DNA from: Bryobacterales bacterium
GTDB lineage: Bacteria; Acidobacteriota; Terriglobia; Bryobacterales; Bryobacteraceae
Reading direction: 5' to 3'
Assembly: GCA_003164035.1 (NCBI GenBank)
Contig: PLRS01000092.1
Location: 62,001 to 126,000 of the forward strand
Length of the DNA: 64,000 nt
Made by a program: the position numbers and the translations under genes. Each line of letters begins with the position of its first letter. The stretch's first letter is position 1. Positions 36,102 through 46,400 of the stretch are shown one piece after another. The notes beneath the pieces are model-generated. The model did not search any database and was not told the DNA's origin. It saw only the letters and a program-made list of their open reading frames with translations.

Positions 36102-37082
36102 CTACATTGCGGCGCTGCCAATCACCGCCACTCCCGCGACGAGCAGTAACACACCTGCCGCAATCCATCCCTTCGAGCGCGGCTTCGCGTTCCGCCATTC
36201 CCCGGTTGCCACGCCCCATCCGTTGGCGGTCAGTACCACGCAGGCCATCATGATCGGCCATCCGAGGACCAACCCCAAGGGGCCGAGGCGCGAGGTTCCA
36301 TACCCATAGGCCAGGTTGCTGCCCATCCACAGCGCGCCCATCAGGGCGGATAAGGCAAAGTTGGCGGCGGCGCGAGGCTGCCCGAAGGCCTGGAATCCCG
36401 ATTTCCGGCGCATCAGGTAGAGGCAATAACCCGCGTTGCTCAGGAAGGCTCCGCTCAGCAGCAGCGGCCAGATGGCATTCAGGGCGTGCATCGGCGCCGT
36501 GCCGGTCTTCTCGGCGCTGGCGACGATGCCGGCGCCAAACGCCAGCCCGAAGTTGACCATCGGCGCGCCCAATCCGCTCAGCACGCAGATGGCGAGACCG
36601 CCGCGCGTCACCGGAATCGAGGCACCGCGGCTCCGCCCGGCGATGGCGCACGACGCCACGCCGCTCCCGAGCAGCAGGACGCCGAGCATGGTGAGCAGTC
36701 CCGCCGGCCGCCACAGAGCTTCCGGATGTAGGAAAATCAGCGGGACTAACGAGCCCAGAATGGACGAGATGCCGATGATCACGCCGAATCCGATTGCCAG
36801 CCCGACCCGGCTCACGCCCAGCCCGAACAGGATCGAGCTGATGCCCCAGAGCGACCCGAACAAAACGACTATCCCCACCGACTCCGGCGCCGCCGCGGCA
36901 TACACGTGCCACGGCCGCACCACCGTCGCCAGCGCGGCGCACGCCGGCAAAACAACCAGGCCCGTGACCGACCACACCAGCCAGGTGTGCTCCCACTGCC
37001 AGCCGCGAATCCCCTTCATCGGCGTGGCGAAGCTGCCGTTCATCAGCCCGGCGAAAACTACCAGCATCAATCCGGCAGGCAT
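36102..37082 (-). CDS. RhaT-like sugar/proton symporter
   Basis: 326 residues with about ten hydrophobic segments and the RhaT pattern: LMNGSFATPMKGIRGWQWEHTWL near residue 13, LWGISSILFGLGVSRVGLAIGFG in the middle, and SNLAYGYGTSRLGPLGLVLGWPIMM near the end. RhaT imports L-rhamnose with protons in enterobacteria; related proteins in other phyla may carry other sugars. Its ATG follows the stop of the URO-D-like gene with no spacing (TGAATG), so the two are coupled. Confidence 0.87.
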   Translation of the reverse strand: MPAGLMLVVFAGLMNGSFATPMKGIRGWQWEHTWLVWSVTGLVVLPACAALATVVRPWHVYAAAAPESVGIVVLFGSLWGISSILFGLGVSRVGLAIGFGVIIGISSILGSLVPLIFLHPEALWRPAGLLTMLGVLLLGSGVASCAIAGRSRGASIPVTRGGLAICVLSGLGAPMVNFGLAFGAGIVASAEKTGTAPMHALNAIWPLLLSGAFLSNAGYCLYLMRRKSGFQAFGQPRAAANFALSALMGALWMGSNLAYGYGTSRLGPLGLVLGWPIMMACVVLTANGWGVATGEWRNAKPRSKGWIAAGVLLLVAGVAVIGSAAM

Positions 37083-38240
37083 TCAGTAAACACACTTTCG
37101 CGCTTCATCGGCGAAAGCCGCGATCAGTTCGGGTTCGGCATCGAAAAAATGATCCGAAGGGCTCAGGATGTAGCCGCCATTGGCGCCCGCTTCCGCGAAG
37201 CACCTGCGCACGGCCGCCCGAGTCTCATCCGGCGAGCAGCCCACGAAGAAATGGAACTGGTCGAAACCGCCGATCATGCAGACCTTCGTGCCGACGCGGC
37301 GCTTGGCCTCGGCAAGAACCGTGTCGCCTCCCATGGCGGGCGGAGTGAAAGTCTCCATGGCGTCGGGCCGCATGGCGGCGATCCGCTCCAGCATCGCCAT
37401 CATGCCCCCGCAGGTGTGGTAGACGATGCGCTGGCCGGCCAGGTGCGCTTCGGCGATCAGCTCCGAATCGTAGGGCGCCACGAATTGGTCGAACATGCGC
37501 GGCGAGATGACGGTGGAAGAAGCGTCGCCGCCGCCCAGCTCCAGCACGTCATAGCGGGCGCCCTTCAGCGACCGGATGAAAACGATCTTGCGCCGTTGCA
37601 AGATCCGCAGCAACTCGTGTACCCACTCCCGGTCGTCATGCGCCGCCAGGATGAGCTTCTCGGTCCCGGCAAGACAGCAGGCATCCTGCCAGCACCCCGG
37701 CTGCCCGAAGACGTCGAAAGCGCAGATGTGGCCGCGCACGATGCCCCGGTCCCCAAACGCGGCCGCCTCCCGGTTCACCGCTTCCACGTCGCACCTGGGG
37801 GCGGTCGAGAACTCGCCGATGAGGTCGATATCGCTCTTTTGCTTGATAAGCGGTTCGGCGACCCATGTGGAGCGGCCGTCGTCTTCGGTCACCATGCTGA
37901 GCGTGCCCTTCGGAGTCACAAAACGATAGCGCGTGGTCTTGCGGTCACGTCCGGGCAGGTCTTCGAACTCCACATGCCAACTCGGCGAAGCCACGCGCCG
38001 GCTCTCGAGGAACCCAGGCTCAGCCTGCAAGGGGTCGGGATACTCGCCCTTGTCGGTGTGCGGGAGGTGCGGCACCGTCCACGTGATGGCGTCGAGGCCG
38101 AAGCAGTCGAAGAACTCGCGGCTCGATCGCCCGCCAAAGTGTTCCTGAAGAAAACAAGTCAGGACGTGGTGCGTCGTGACGGGAAGGCGATCCGGAACTT
38201 TCCCGGCAAGCGCCGTGAGAAGCCGCTCTCGCGAGGTCAT
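37083..38240 (-). CDS. Uroporphyrinogen decarboxylase-like (URO-D/MtaA superfamily) protein
   Basis: 385 residues from ATG 38240, with the N-terminal TSRERLLTALAGKVPDRLPV pattern that opens MtaA/CmuA/URO-D-like proteins, a central HICAFDVFGQPG and a C-terminal VYHTCGGMMAMLERI (Cys/His metal-type site) and KVCMIGGFDQF. It lacks the URO-D tetrapyrrole arginines at the N-terminus, so haem synthesis is unlikely. Members of this branch near sugar genes have no defined reaction; a corrinoid-type methyltransferase or decarboxylase is possible. Coupled to the RhaT-like transporter gene. Confidence 0.8.
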   Translation of the reverse strand: MTSRERLLTALAGKVPDRLPVTTHHVLTCFLQEHFGGRSSREFFDCFGLDAITWTVPHLPHTDKGEYPDPLQAEPGFLESRRVASPSWHVEFEDLPGRDRKTTRYRFVTPKGTLSMVTEDDGRSTWVAEPLIKQKSDIDLIGEFSTAPRCDVEAVNREAAAFGDRGIVRGHICAFDVFGQPGCWQDACCLAGTEKLILAAHDDREWVHELLRILQRRKIVFIRSLKGARYDVLELGGGDASSTVISPRMFDQFVAPYDSELIAEAHLAGQRIVYHTCGGMMAMLERIAAMRPDAMETFTPPAMGGDTVLAEAKRRVGTKVCMIGGFDQFHFFVGCSPDETRAAVRRCFAEAGANGGYILSPSDHFFDAEPELIAAFADEARKCVY

Positions 38241-38654
38241 GCTGGCCTCGTGCGCGGAACGCTGGCGGACCTCGGGGCTCTCCGCCGGCCGAGTCGAACT
38301 AGGGAAACCCATATGCTCCGGTTCTGGGCGGCGCGAGCCTGGTCCGGCGCTATGTCTCGCCGGAACGGCCTGGCGCCGCCCCATTCGAAGCACAAGGATA
38401 CCCCCCGGCCGGTAGCGTTGCAATGCCCGGCGTTGGAGGCTGGAGGAATGAAAAGAGTAATCCTCAGGTGCCGGCATTTCGAGCCGGCGATTGACAGCGG
38501 CAGCGGTGAGCTGGCACTCGCCTCAAGTTGACGCCGAACAGCCCAACCTCCGGTGGCGTGTGATCCGGCCGGAGGCAGCCAACGGCGGGCCGAGAACGTC
38601 GGTAAACGCTGCGCGACAAGTGAGGACTTGAGTTGGCAAGACGAATCGTAGAAG
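38241..38654. other. 414-base gap without a recognisable gene
   Basis: Between the divergent URO-D-like and acetyltransferase genes. The frame upstream of the URO-D start is open but its translation is Arg/Pro-rich and unlike a protein domain. A short inverted pair (GCCGGCATTTCGAGCCGGC, 38470-38488) is the only structure noticed. Confidence 0.4.
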
Positions 38655-39206
38655 ATGGCCTCAGTGGGGCCTTCAGCGGAAAACAATCGACGAATCTCAT
38701 TCCGCCCGATTGGGCGTTCGGACTTCCCTCTGCTGCAGAAATGGCTCGCGGCTCCTCACGTGGCGGTCTGGTGGAATGAGTACTTCGATCTGGCTAGCCT
38801 CGAGGCTAAATACGGACCTGGCATTGATGGGAGCAAGCCAATTCACGTGTGCTTCATGCAGTTCGAGGGCGTTCCGATCGGCTGGATTCAATGGTATCGC
38901 TGGCGTGACTTTCCGGAGCATGCGATTCGATTGGGTGCTGACCATAGGTCGGCCGGAATCGACCTCGCGATAGGAGAAATCGAGATGACGGGTCGCGGGC
39001 TGGGGCCTGCTGCTATTCGGGAGTTCGGAACGAACTACATTTTCGCCAACGGCGACCTGGGCGCTATCGTCGCTGATCCCTCCGTGAGGAATCTGAATTC
39101 CGTCAGCGCGTTCAAGAAGGCCGGTTTCAACATTGTCGGCACAGTGCAGCTTGTAGACGAGGACTTTGAACGCCACGTCGTTCGCTTGGATCGTATTGAG
39201 GAGTAG
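38655..39206 (+). CDS. GNAT acetyltransferase, aminoglycoside 6'-N-acetyltransferase-like
   Basis: 183 residues with the order of motifs seen in AAC(6')-Ib/AacA4-type enzymes: ISFRPIGRSDFPLLQKWLAAPHVAVWW, YFDLASLEAKYGPGIDGSKPIHVC, GVPIGWIQWYRW, then the acetyl-CoA region SAGIDLAIGEIEMTGRGLGP and NSVSAFKKAGFNIVGTVQ. Two positions differ from the consensus, such as IGEIEMTGRGLG and the early part of the fold. It may acetylate aminoglycosides or a natural amine; resistance activity is not shown. It stands alone, upstream of a toxin-antitoxin pair. Confidence 0.83.
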   Translation: MASVGPSAENNRRISFRPIGRSDFPLLQKWLAAPHVAVWWNEYFDLASLEAKYGPGIDGSKPIHVCFMQFEGVPIGWIQWYRWRDFPEHAIRLGADHRSAGIDLAIGEIEMTGRGLGPAAIREFGTNYIFANGDLGAIVADPSVRNLNSVSAFKKAGFNIVGTVQLVDEDFERHVVRLDRIEE

Positions 39207-39382
39207 AGAACTCGCCGAAAGCGGCGTAGTGTTTCGTCTCCTGACCCGCGGACGGATCGTCGGGAATCCGGAACAAAATCCGGATGAGCGAAAAGTCGCC
39301 GCCGCGTTCTGTTGAGGACATCCTCCGGGGCGTAGCCGGGTGCGGCATGGCGGCTGGATCTGTCCGCTGATAGAATTGTGGC

Positions 39383-39598
39383 ATGTCGACGTTGCTCGAG
39401 AAGGCTCTGGAAAAAGTCGTCGCGCTGCCTCAGGATGAGCAGGATGCCATAGCGTCGCAGATCCTCGCCTCGATAGCCGACGAGGACGGCTGGAAGACGC
39501 GCTTTGCCGAGAAGCGCGACGTGATCCGCCGAATGGCACAGGAAGCCATTGAGGAAGACGAGCGCGGCGAAACGCTGCCGTTGGACGATCTGCTCTAG
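39383..39598 (+). CDS. RelB-like antitoxin
   Basis: 71 residues, largely helical and acidic: STLLEKALEKVVALPQDEQDAIASQIL, ending EEDERGETLPLDDLL. Size, charge and position fit the short antitoxins paired with RelE/ParE toxins. The stop TAG overlaps the next gene's GTG start by one base (TAGTG), giving tight translational coupling. Likely binds the toxin and represses the operon. Confidence 0.83.
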   Translation: MSTLLEKALEKVVALPQDEQDAIASQILASIADEDGWKTRFAEKRDVIRRMAQEAIEEDERGETLPLDDLL

Positions 39599-39858
39599 TG
39601 CGGTCGCGCACAACACGCCGGTTTTGGCGGTTGTTTTCGCATCTTCCCTCCAGCGCTCAACGCGATGCCAAGCGCTCCTACCGACTCTTTCAGCGCAATC
39701 CGGCGCATCCCGGTCTGCAATTCAAGAAGCTGGAAGGCGAAGATAACATCTATTCAGTTCGCATAGGTCTGGAGTATCGTGCGCTGGCCGTCATGAACGA
39801 AGATCGAATCCTATGGTACTGGATCGGCGGTCACGACGAGTACGACCGGCTGGTTTGA
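39598..39858 (+). CDS. RelE/ParE superfamily toxin
   Basis: 86 residues starting at GTG 39598. The pattern SSAQRDAKRSYRLFQRNPAHPGLQFKKLEG, YSVRIGLEYRALAVM and WYWIGGHDEYDRLV is that of small RelE/HigB-like toxins, with basic residues (Arg, Lys) and a C-terminal HDEYD histidine and tyrosine typical of ribosome-dependent mRNA nucleases of this fold. Partner of the preceding antitoxin. Confidence 0.86.
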   Translation: MRSRTTRRFWRLFSHLPSSAQRDAKRSYRLFQRNPAHPGLQFKKLEGEDNIYSVRIGLEYRALAVMNEDRILWYWIGGHDEYDRLV

Positions 39859-39925
39859 AGCCGGCTCTCACCTGAGCGAAGGGTCCCCATGTAGCGTTGC
39901 GACGGCCGGCTGGTAAGGTGTAGAA

Positions 39926-42115
39926 ATGGAAACAACCCGCGCCGCCGACGAGCCGCATACGAAGATCGTTACCCGCCGCGAGCTCCTGCGGCAATCCGCC
40001 CTCCTCGCCGCCGCCGCGCGGCTCGACATCGGAGAATCCCACGCCGCGCCCGCCGGCATGTCCACCTATGCGTGGATTCGCAATCCGCGCATTCTGATCG
40101 CGGAAGCCTACAATCCGCCCTTCTATCCCGCACTCGATTACCAGGCGAAGAAGGCTGTCAGCATCGCCCGCGAACTCAACGCCGACGCCCTGCGCTACCC
40201 CTCGGCATCCTACTTCGCCTACTTCCCGACCAGGTCTGGCTATCCCATCCACCCCGAGCTCAAAGGCGACCCCATGCGCGAAACCGTCGACTTGTGCAAG
40301 CAGGCCGGGCTCCGCGTAGTCGCCTACGTGCCCTTGAATCACCCCTTCATGGACTCCACTTCGACCGACCCCCGCTATACGGATTGGAGCAAGAAATTCG
40401 CGGATGGCAAGCCCATGATCACCAGCCACTACGGCTGGGCAACTTTCTTCGAAGGCTGTCTGAATTCGCCTCTGCGAGAGGTGATCCGCTCCCTGGTGCG
40501 CGAGGTGCTCGCCCAATACGCGGTCGACGTGATGTACTTCGACGGTCCCTATCAGGGCATGGATCACGGCCGCGATTTCTGCCACTGCCAATACTGCCAG
40601 GCGGTCTACCGGAAGAAGTTCGGCAAGGCCATCCCCGACCAGGGCATTTCGCTCGACGACGACATCGAGTATCAGAACTGGATGGCCAACGACGTCGTAA
40701 TCGGCTTTTTCGGCGAGCTCCGCGAGATGATTCGCCAGACGCGCGATGTCCCGGTCCTGTTCAACGACAGCTCCCTGCTCAGCCGCCGCGGTTGGCGCAG
40801 CCGCGCCATTCCGGTGGCCGATGGCTTCATGTTCGAAGCCGCCGAAACGCCGGAAGAGAAGTTATTCAACATGCAGCTCGGCCAATCCACGGGCAAAGTC
40901 ACCTGGACCTATGTCGGCAGCCACACCGATTACAATCGCGAACACATGAAGGACTCGACCGTGCGCGGCTGGTACAGTTATCCGGTCGAGAGCCAGGAAC
41001 TGCTGATCGATGGCGCGGCCGCCATTGCCGCCGGAGCGGGTCTCGTCTACTGGAGTATGTCCCGCTTCTTCTACAACCAACAAGGTCCGCTGGCCTACGA
41101 GAGCGGACGTTACATCAAAGAGACCTTCGACTTCGCCCAGAAGCACGATGCGCTGCTACGCACGCTAACATCGCAGCCGCAAGCCGGCATCGTGGTTGGC
41201 GGCCAGACTCTCGACTGGTATACCGGCAAACATTTCGTAAGTGGAGCCTACCCCAATTACTTCCGTGGCGCATACCGGCTGCTGAAGGCCAACAGCTACG
41301 AGGCCGAACCGTTTCTCGACTGGAACATGGCGCCCGGGCTTCTCGCGAAATACCAGATGATCTATGCGGCCAATTGTGCCTGCCTCAGCGCGAAGCAGTG
41401 CGGCATGCTGCGCGAGTATGTTCGCAACGGCGGCTCTCTCATCGCTACCCACCTGACATCGGTCGCCGACGAGTACGGCCGCGTGCGCGCGGACTTCGGC
41501 CTCGCCGACGTGTTCGGCGCCTCGTTGCTCGACCCAGAGCCCATCGAGATGCCCGACCTCTATATGAATGCCGGCACCGGCGACCTCATACCCCAGGATC
41601 CCCAAGTCATGCGCATTCGCGCCAACGGCGGCAGGGTGCTGGCCCAGACCATCGATCGCGGCCATCGCTCCACCATCGGTCCCGCCGGCGTCGGCAATAC
41701 TTTTGGCGATGGCAAAGTAATCTACATCGCCTCAGGCTTCGAAGCAGTCTACGAGGAGACCGAAATGCCCATCCTGCGAACCTCGTTCGCCAGGCTGTTC
41801 GAGCCGTATCTCGCGGCCAAGCGCTCCTACCAGGTCGAGTATCAGCCCGGTCTCACGCCCCATCTGATGGCCTCGAAAAACACCATCGTCCTGCATTTAC
41901 TGGCGGACACCGGCAATAAGAACAAGCATCTCCGTGCGCGCGAAAGCTTCCTTCCGCTCCTGGATGTCAAGGTGCGAATCAAAGTTCCGTCGCAGCCCAA
42001 ATCGGTATCGCTGCTGCGCGCCGGCGACAAGATCCCCTTCACGCAGAGTAACGGCTGGATCGAACTTACCGTCCCCCGAGTCTTGATCCACGAAGCCGTC
42101 GCGGTCGAGCTCTAG
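39926..42115 (+). CDS. Tat-exported glycoside hydrolase-like protein (GHL6/beta-galactosidase-like)
   Basis: 729 residues. TRRELLRQSALLAAAARL near residue 17 is a twin-arginine signal. Residues about 60-400 form a TIM-barrel of the hypothetical glycosyl hydrolase 6 type, with VMYFDGPYQGMDHGRDFCHCQYCQ (candidate acid and a Cys/His cluster) and GFMFEAAETPEE. The next part resembles the beta-galactosidase trimerisation, class I glutamine amidotransferase-like domain (YQMIYAANCACLSAKQ, REYVRNGGSLIATH), followed by a beta-rich tail. It probably hydrolyses a plant or microbial glycan in the periplasm; the bond is unknown. Confidence 0.85.
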   Translation: METTRAADEPHTKIVTRRELLRQSALLAAAARLDIGESHAAPAGMSTYAWIRNPRILIAEAYNPPFYPALDYQAKKAVSIARELNADALRYPSASYFAYFPTRSGYPIHPELKGDPMRETVDLCKQAGLRVVAYVPLNHPFMDSTSTDPRYTDWSKKFADGKPMITSHYGWATFFEGCLNSPLREVIRSLVREVLAQYAVDVMYFDGPYQGMDHGRDFCHCQYCQAVYRKKFGKAIPDQGISLDDDIEYQNWMANDVVIGFFGELREMIRQTRDVPVLFNDSSLLSRRGWRSRAIPVADGFMFEAAETPEEKLFNMQLGQSTGKVTWTYVGSHTDYNREHMKDSTVRGWYSYPVESQELLIDGAAAIAAGAGLVYWSMSRFFYNQQGPLAYESGRYIKETFDFAQKHDALLRTLTSQPQAGIVVGGQTLDWYTGKHFVSGAYPNYFRGAYRLLKANSYEAEPFLDWNMAPGLLAKYQMIYAANCACLSAKQCGMLREYVRNGGSLIATHLTSVADEYGRVRADFGLADVFGASLLDPEPIEMPDLYMNAGTGDLIPQDPQVMRIRANGGRVLAQTIDRGHRSTIGPAGVGNTFGDGKVIYIASGFEAVYEETEMPILRTSFARLFEPYLAAKRSYQVEYQPGLTPHLMASKNTIVLHLLADTGNKNKHLRARESFLPLLDVKVRIKVPSQPKSVSLLRAGDKIPFTQSNGWIELTVPRVLIHEAVAVEL

Positions 42116-42116
42116 T

Positions 42117-42146
42117 TGTGGGACAGGCCTCCCGGCCTGTCCCACA
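42117..42146. terminator. Perfect 13-bp palindrome between convergent genes
   Basis: TGTGGGACAGGCC (42117-42129) and GGCCTGTCCCACA (42134-42146) pair around a TCCC loop, two bases past the hydrolase stop and nine before the dehydratase stop. It can act in both directions as a terminator or RNA end protector, although no T-run follows. The half TGTGGGACAG recurs in the element at 58342. Confidence 0.55.
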
Positions 42147-42154
42147 GTAAAGTG

Positions 42155-43387
42155 CTACCAGTCCACCACCGAACCATCCTCGGAGTCGTAGGCTTCCTGG
42201 TTGCGCCAGTCGTGGCCCAGTTTGTCGGCCATGGCGTTCTCGTCGAGTTCAATCCCCAGTCCCGGGCCGGTGGGCAGATCGAGATACCCGTCGCGCACGG
42301 TGAACGGCTTCTTCAAATAGCCTTCTCCCAGCGAAACCTGTTCCTGGCACAGGAAATTCGGGATGGAAGCGGACAGTTGCACGCCCGCGGCCAGCGAAAT
42401 CGGGCCGAGCGGGTTATGCGGCGCAATCGTCGCGTAGTAGGCTTCGGCCATGCCCGCGATCAGCCTCACTTCGGTGATGCCGCCGGCGTGGCACATGTCG
42501 GGCTGCAGCACCGTGGCGGCGCGTTTTTCCAGCACCTCGCGAAAGCCCCACTTGGTGAAGACGCGCTCCCCGGTGGCGATGGGCAGGAACGTGCCGCGCG
42601 CGATCTCCGCCATCACGTCGTGGTTCTGCGCCTGGCAGGGCTCTTCGATGAACATGGGCTGGTAGGGCTCCAGCGCCTTGATGAGCAGCTTGGCCGTGGC
42701 CGGGCTGATGGCGCCGTGGAAATCGATGGCGATATCTGCCTCCGGTCCCATCGCCTGGCGCAGCTCGGCGAACCGCTCCGCCGCGTAGCTCACCGCGCCC
42801 TGCGTCTCGATGTAGCGGGCCGGGCGCCGCTTGGCCGGGCCCGCTTTGAAGGCCGTGAATCCGCGCGCCTGCGCCTTCTTCATGTCGTCCACCGTGCTGG
42901 CGTGGGCATACACACGCACGCGGTCGCGGGTGGGGCCCCCCAGCAGCTCGTACACGGGAACGCCGAGCGCTTTGCCCTTGATGTCCCACAGCGCCTGGTC
43001 GATGCCGCTCAGCGCGCTGGTGAGAATGGGGCCGCCGCGATAGAACGCGTGCCGGTAGATGGCCTGCCAGTGGTGCGCCACCCGCCGCGGGTCCTTGCCC
43101 ACCAGGTACGGTTCGATTTCTTTGACCGCTTCGGCGCATGTCAGCGCGCGGCCTTCGGTGATCGGCTCTCCCAGCCCCACAATTCCCGCATTGGTATGGA
43201 CTTTCAGGAACAGCCATCGCGGCTTTACCAGAAAAGTCTCGAGCCTGGTGACCTTGAGGTTGTCGCGAGCCGGGATGGGGGCGTTGTTCCCAGCCTTCTC
43301 TTGGGCGGCCGCTTCGGCCTGATCGAAAGCCGCGAATCCCGCGCCGGCGAAGGCGGACGCGAGGGCGGTTCGGCGTGTTGTACTCAT
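42155..43387 (-). CDS. dgoD: Mandelate racemase/enolase-superfamily dehydratase, D-galactonate dehydratase-like, Tat-exported
   Basis: 410 residues. The N-terminus STTRRTALASAFAGAGFAA is a twin-arginine signal. The enolase-superfamily core follows: RLETFLVKPRWLFLKVHTNAGIVGLGEP, IDFHGAISPA (metal Asp), FIEEPCQAQNH (metal Glu), IATGERVF (Glu), and the catalytic His in PHNPLGPISL, the arrangement of galactonate/gluconate dehydratases. Substrate is likely a sugar acid. The ATG at 43387 follows a TTG; the Tat signal fixes this start. Convergent with the hydrolase gene. Confidence 0.88.
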   Translation of the reverse strand: MSTTRRTALASAFAGAGFAAFDQAEAAAQEKAGNNAPIPARDNLKVTRLETFLVKPRWLFLKVHTNAGIVGLGEPITEGRALTCAEAVKEIEPYLVGKDPRRVAHHWQAIYRHAFYRGGPILTSALSGIDQALWDIKGKALGVPVYELLGGPTRDRVRVYAHASTVDDMKKAQARGFTAFKAGPAKRRPARYIETQGAVSYAAERFAELRQAMGPEADIAIDFHGAISPATAKLLIKALEPYQPMFIEEPCQAQNHDVMAEIARGTFLPIATGERVFTKWGFREVLEKRAATVLQPDMCHAGGITEVRLIAGMAEAYYATIAPHNPLGPISLAAGVQLSASIPNFLCQEQVSLGEGYLKKPFTVRDGYLDLPTGPGLGIELDENAMADKLGHDWRNQEAYDSEDGSVVDW

Positions 43388-43438
43388 CAAGTCGAATATA
43401 GCGCGCGGCGCGGTAGCCGTCCTGTCGCCGAATGCCGA

Positions 43439-46400
43439 TTACACTTGCCCGGCGAACGGGTCGGCGCCAATGGTGCCCACCAGTTCTTCCACGTATTGCT
43501 CCGCCGAAATCCGCGCCAGTTGTTGGCGCGCCACCGCCAGCCGCGCTTCCACGTCGAAACCCAGCGGGCCGCCGGAATCGCGCGCGGCTTCGAGCGCTTT
43601 CAGGTTGCGGCGGTATAGCGCTTCGTCCCGCCGCTGCTTGGTGCGCAGCCGTTCGCGATACCAGTCGCTACCGAGCATGGCCTCGCGCGAAAACAGCCCG
43701 CGCACCCGCGGCGCGTCGATACCCAGGCCTTCCCAGTTGTCGTACGCCATGATGTGGAGCAGCGCCGCCAGCGGCGGGCAGGCGCCCTTCACGCTGCCGT
43801 CTTCGAAGTACTGCAGTGCGACCCGCCGCCCGGCGTCGACAATCGCGTCCACGCCCGTCGCAAACGCTTCCGGGTCCTGCTTCTCCGGGCGCAACATCTC
43901 TTCGGTAAACACTTCGTTGGGGGTTTCGAAGATGCGTCCCAGGAAACGCTCGGCGAAGGCGTCGGTGATGCGGTAGCCCAAACGGCTGGCGCGCACCGTG
44001 CGGCCCTGATAGTCGAGGTTCTCCACCTTCTCCAGGTATCCGTTTTCAATGAGAAACCGCGGCTCGCGTTCCTCCACCCGGATGCGGCACCAAACCTCCG
44101 GCACCAGCATGCTGATGTCGTGGTCCACCCGGTAGTGCGGCCCCACCCAACCGGCGGCGGTAGTGAATCCGGCATAGCCCGTCAGGATCGTGCCCACCAG
44201 GGCGTTGTTCAGATCCACCACCGGCCACAAGGCGTTGAACGGGCCCTTGGTGAGCGCCCCCTCGCTGCCGAAACCCGTGGTGGACGGCGACTTGCCCGTC
44301 ACGCTGGCCACGAAATCCATGAACAGCTCGGGCAATTCCTGATAGTGAATGGGATTGTAGACCGCCAGCGGAGGCAGCCCGATGGAAGCATCGGCAGGAT
44401 TGCCGCGCCGCCCGCCCAGTACCGCATTTACCGGAAACTGCACCGGCTCGCCGGCCGGAATCGCGCGGTCCAGCCGCGCGCACATTTGTGCCAGGTGCGC
44501 GCCGCGCCGGTCCACCAGGTCGGGACGCCGCTGCAGGTAGCGCGGATTCTTCGACGGCTTGCCATCCACAATGCGCGCGTGGGCGGAAGAAACCACGTAT
44601 CCATGGGTGGAATTTGCCACGAAGTTGCGAAGCAATTCCTGCATCGGCGCCGTGTATTGATCGAATTCCACCACGTGTTCCACCAGGGAACGCGCCTCGG
44701 CCACGCCGAGCGGCTGGAAGTTGGAAAGAAACGTTCCCGGGGTGGCGATGTCGGCTTCGGCTTGCGCGTCGAAGCCGCGGTGCACGGCGTCGTCCGGCCG
44801 CTGGAACAGGTAGGCTTCGCAGTTTTCGACCAGCTTCAAACTGGGGTGCGGATACTTGGCGTCGAAGTGCGGCACGCGGGCGCGCGGCACCACCGCCGAG
44901 GCCGTGATGTCGTCTTCCACCTGCACCTTCTCCGCCGGCCGAAAGTCCGGCCGCAGCTTGTAAATGCGCCAGGAGCCTTCGGGATCGAACCCCACGCGCA
45001 GGTAGTTCCCCACCAGCTTCTGGTTTTCGTACTTCAGCTCGTGGCCCAGATACCCGTTGATGCGGTCCACGGTGAAGTGCTCCCGCCAATCGCCGCCCCA
45101 CTCGGGACGGTAGTAGCGTTTCAGGGTGAAGAGCAACTGGCGGATGGTCTGCGGCAGCTTCCGCAGCCACTCATTGTATTCGTCGGTGTAGTCCGCCGAA
45201 GGCGTGAGCAGCTTGATGACCGAGCCGAGCGACCGCTCCGGCCCCAGGATGGGCCGCCCGGTCCCTGCCCGCGGTTCGGCGCTCTTGTAGATCCGGGAAA
45301 AATCCCGCGCCAATATCCGCTCCACTTCTTCGAAATCGTGGAAGTAGTCCTTCACGAACACCGGCCCGTGCAGCACCATGCTCAAAATGGATTTCGAAAT
45401 CTCGGACTTGCCGCCGCCGGAAACCGTGCAGGGTTTATGGCAAAGCGTGCCGTGCGGCACCGAGCCTACCAGCCGCCAGGCCGTCCCGCGGTGCTGTTTT
45501 TCCAGCCGCACTTTGTATCCGGAGGGGAGCACGTAGACATGCTCCGGCAGCAGCGTAATCCGTTGCTCGCCGCCGCTCGACCAGCTCACCGTACCCTCGC
45601 GCACGCTGAATTGGGCATGCTCGGGAACATAGAAAATGCCGGGGTCGGCGCGGTCCACCGCGTAGCCTTCCGGCTTGCGCTCCACCAGGCCGTCCAGCAG
45701 CCCCATGGCGTCTTCGAACGAGGTCTTGCGCAGGGACGGGCGATCGGCCGCAAAGTCCTGTCCCAGCACGTAGGACGGAAAGGCGATGGCGCCGCCCGCG
45801 TGCTCTTCTTCGGCCAGCCCGTACAGATTGGCGGAAAAGCTGATCTGGCTTTTCACTTCCTTCTTGCAATAGCCGAAATAGTTATCGGTCAGAATGGTGA
45901 CGATCACGCCGGAGAAGTCGCGGCAGACGATCTTGAACGGCAGCCCGTCGTTGTAGATTTCATTCTCGTCGCGCCAGCACATGCCGTCGCGCCGCTCGCG
46001 CTCGCTCGCCCCGTCGTAGTGCGGCAGCCCCAGGTCTTTCTTTTTACGGCCCACCAGGTGCGGCGCCAGAATCACGCATCCGGTGTGGCCGGTCCAGTGC
46101 GGCACGTCCAGCGCGGCATCGTTCTCGGGAAGATAGGGGTCGCCGGCATTGCCGAAGATGGCTTCCACAAAATCCAGGTTGCTCACCAGGCTGGCCGGCG
46201 CGAAGAAACGCGTCTCCATGCTCTTGCCCGGTTCGCAGCCGATCGCCGGGCACACTTTGGGCCGCAGCAGCAGGGAGAGAAATACGTACGCCTGTTCGGT
46301 TTGCCCGGCGGTAAAAGGCAGCGCCAGCATTTCACGCGGCGGTTTCAGCGCCTCGGCCAGCAGCCGGGCGAAGGCCACCTGTGGCACCGCCAGCTTATCG

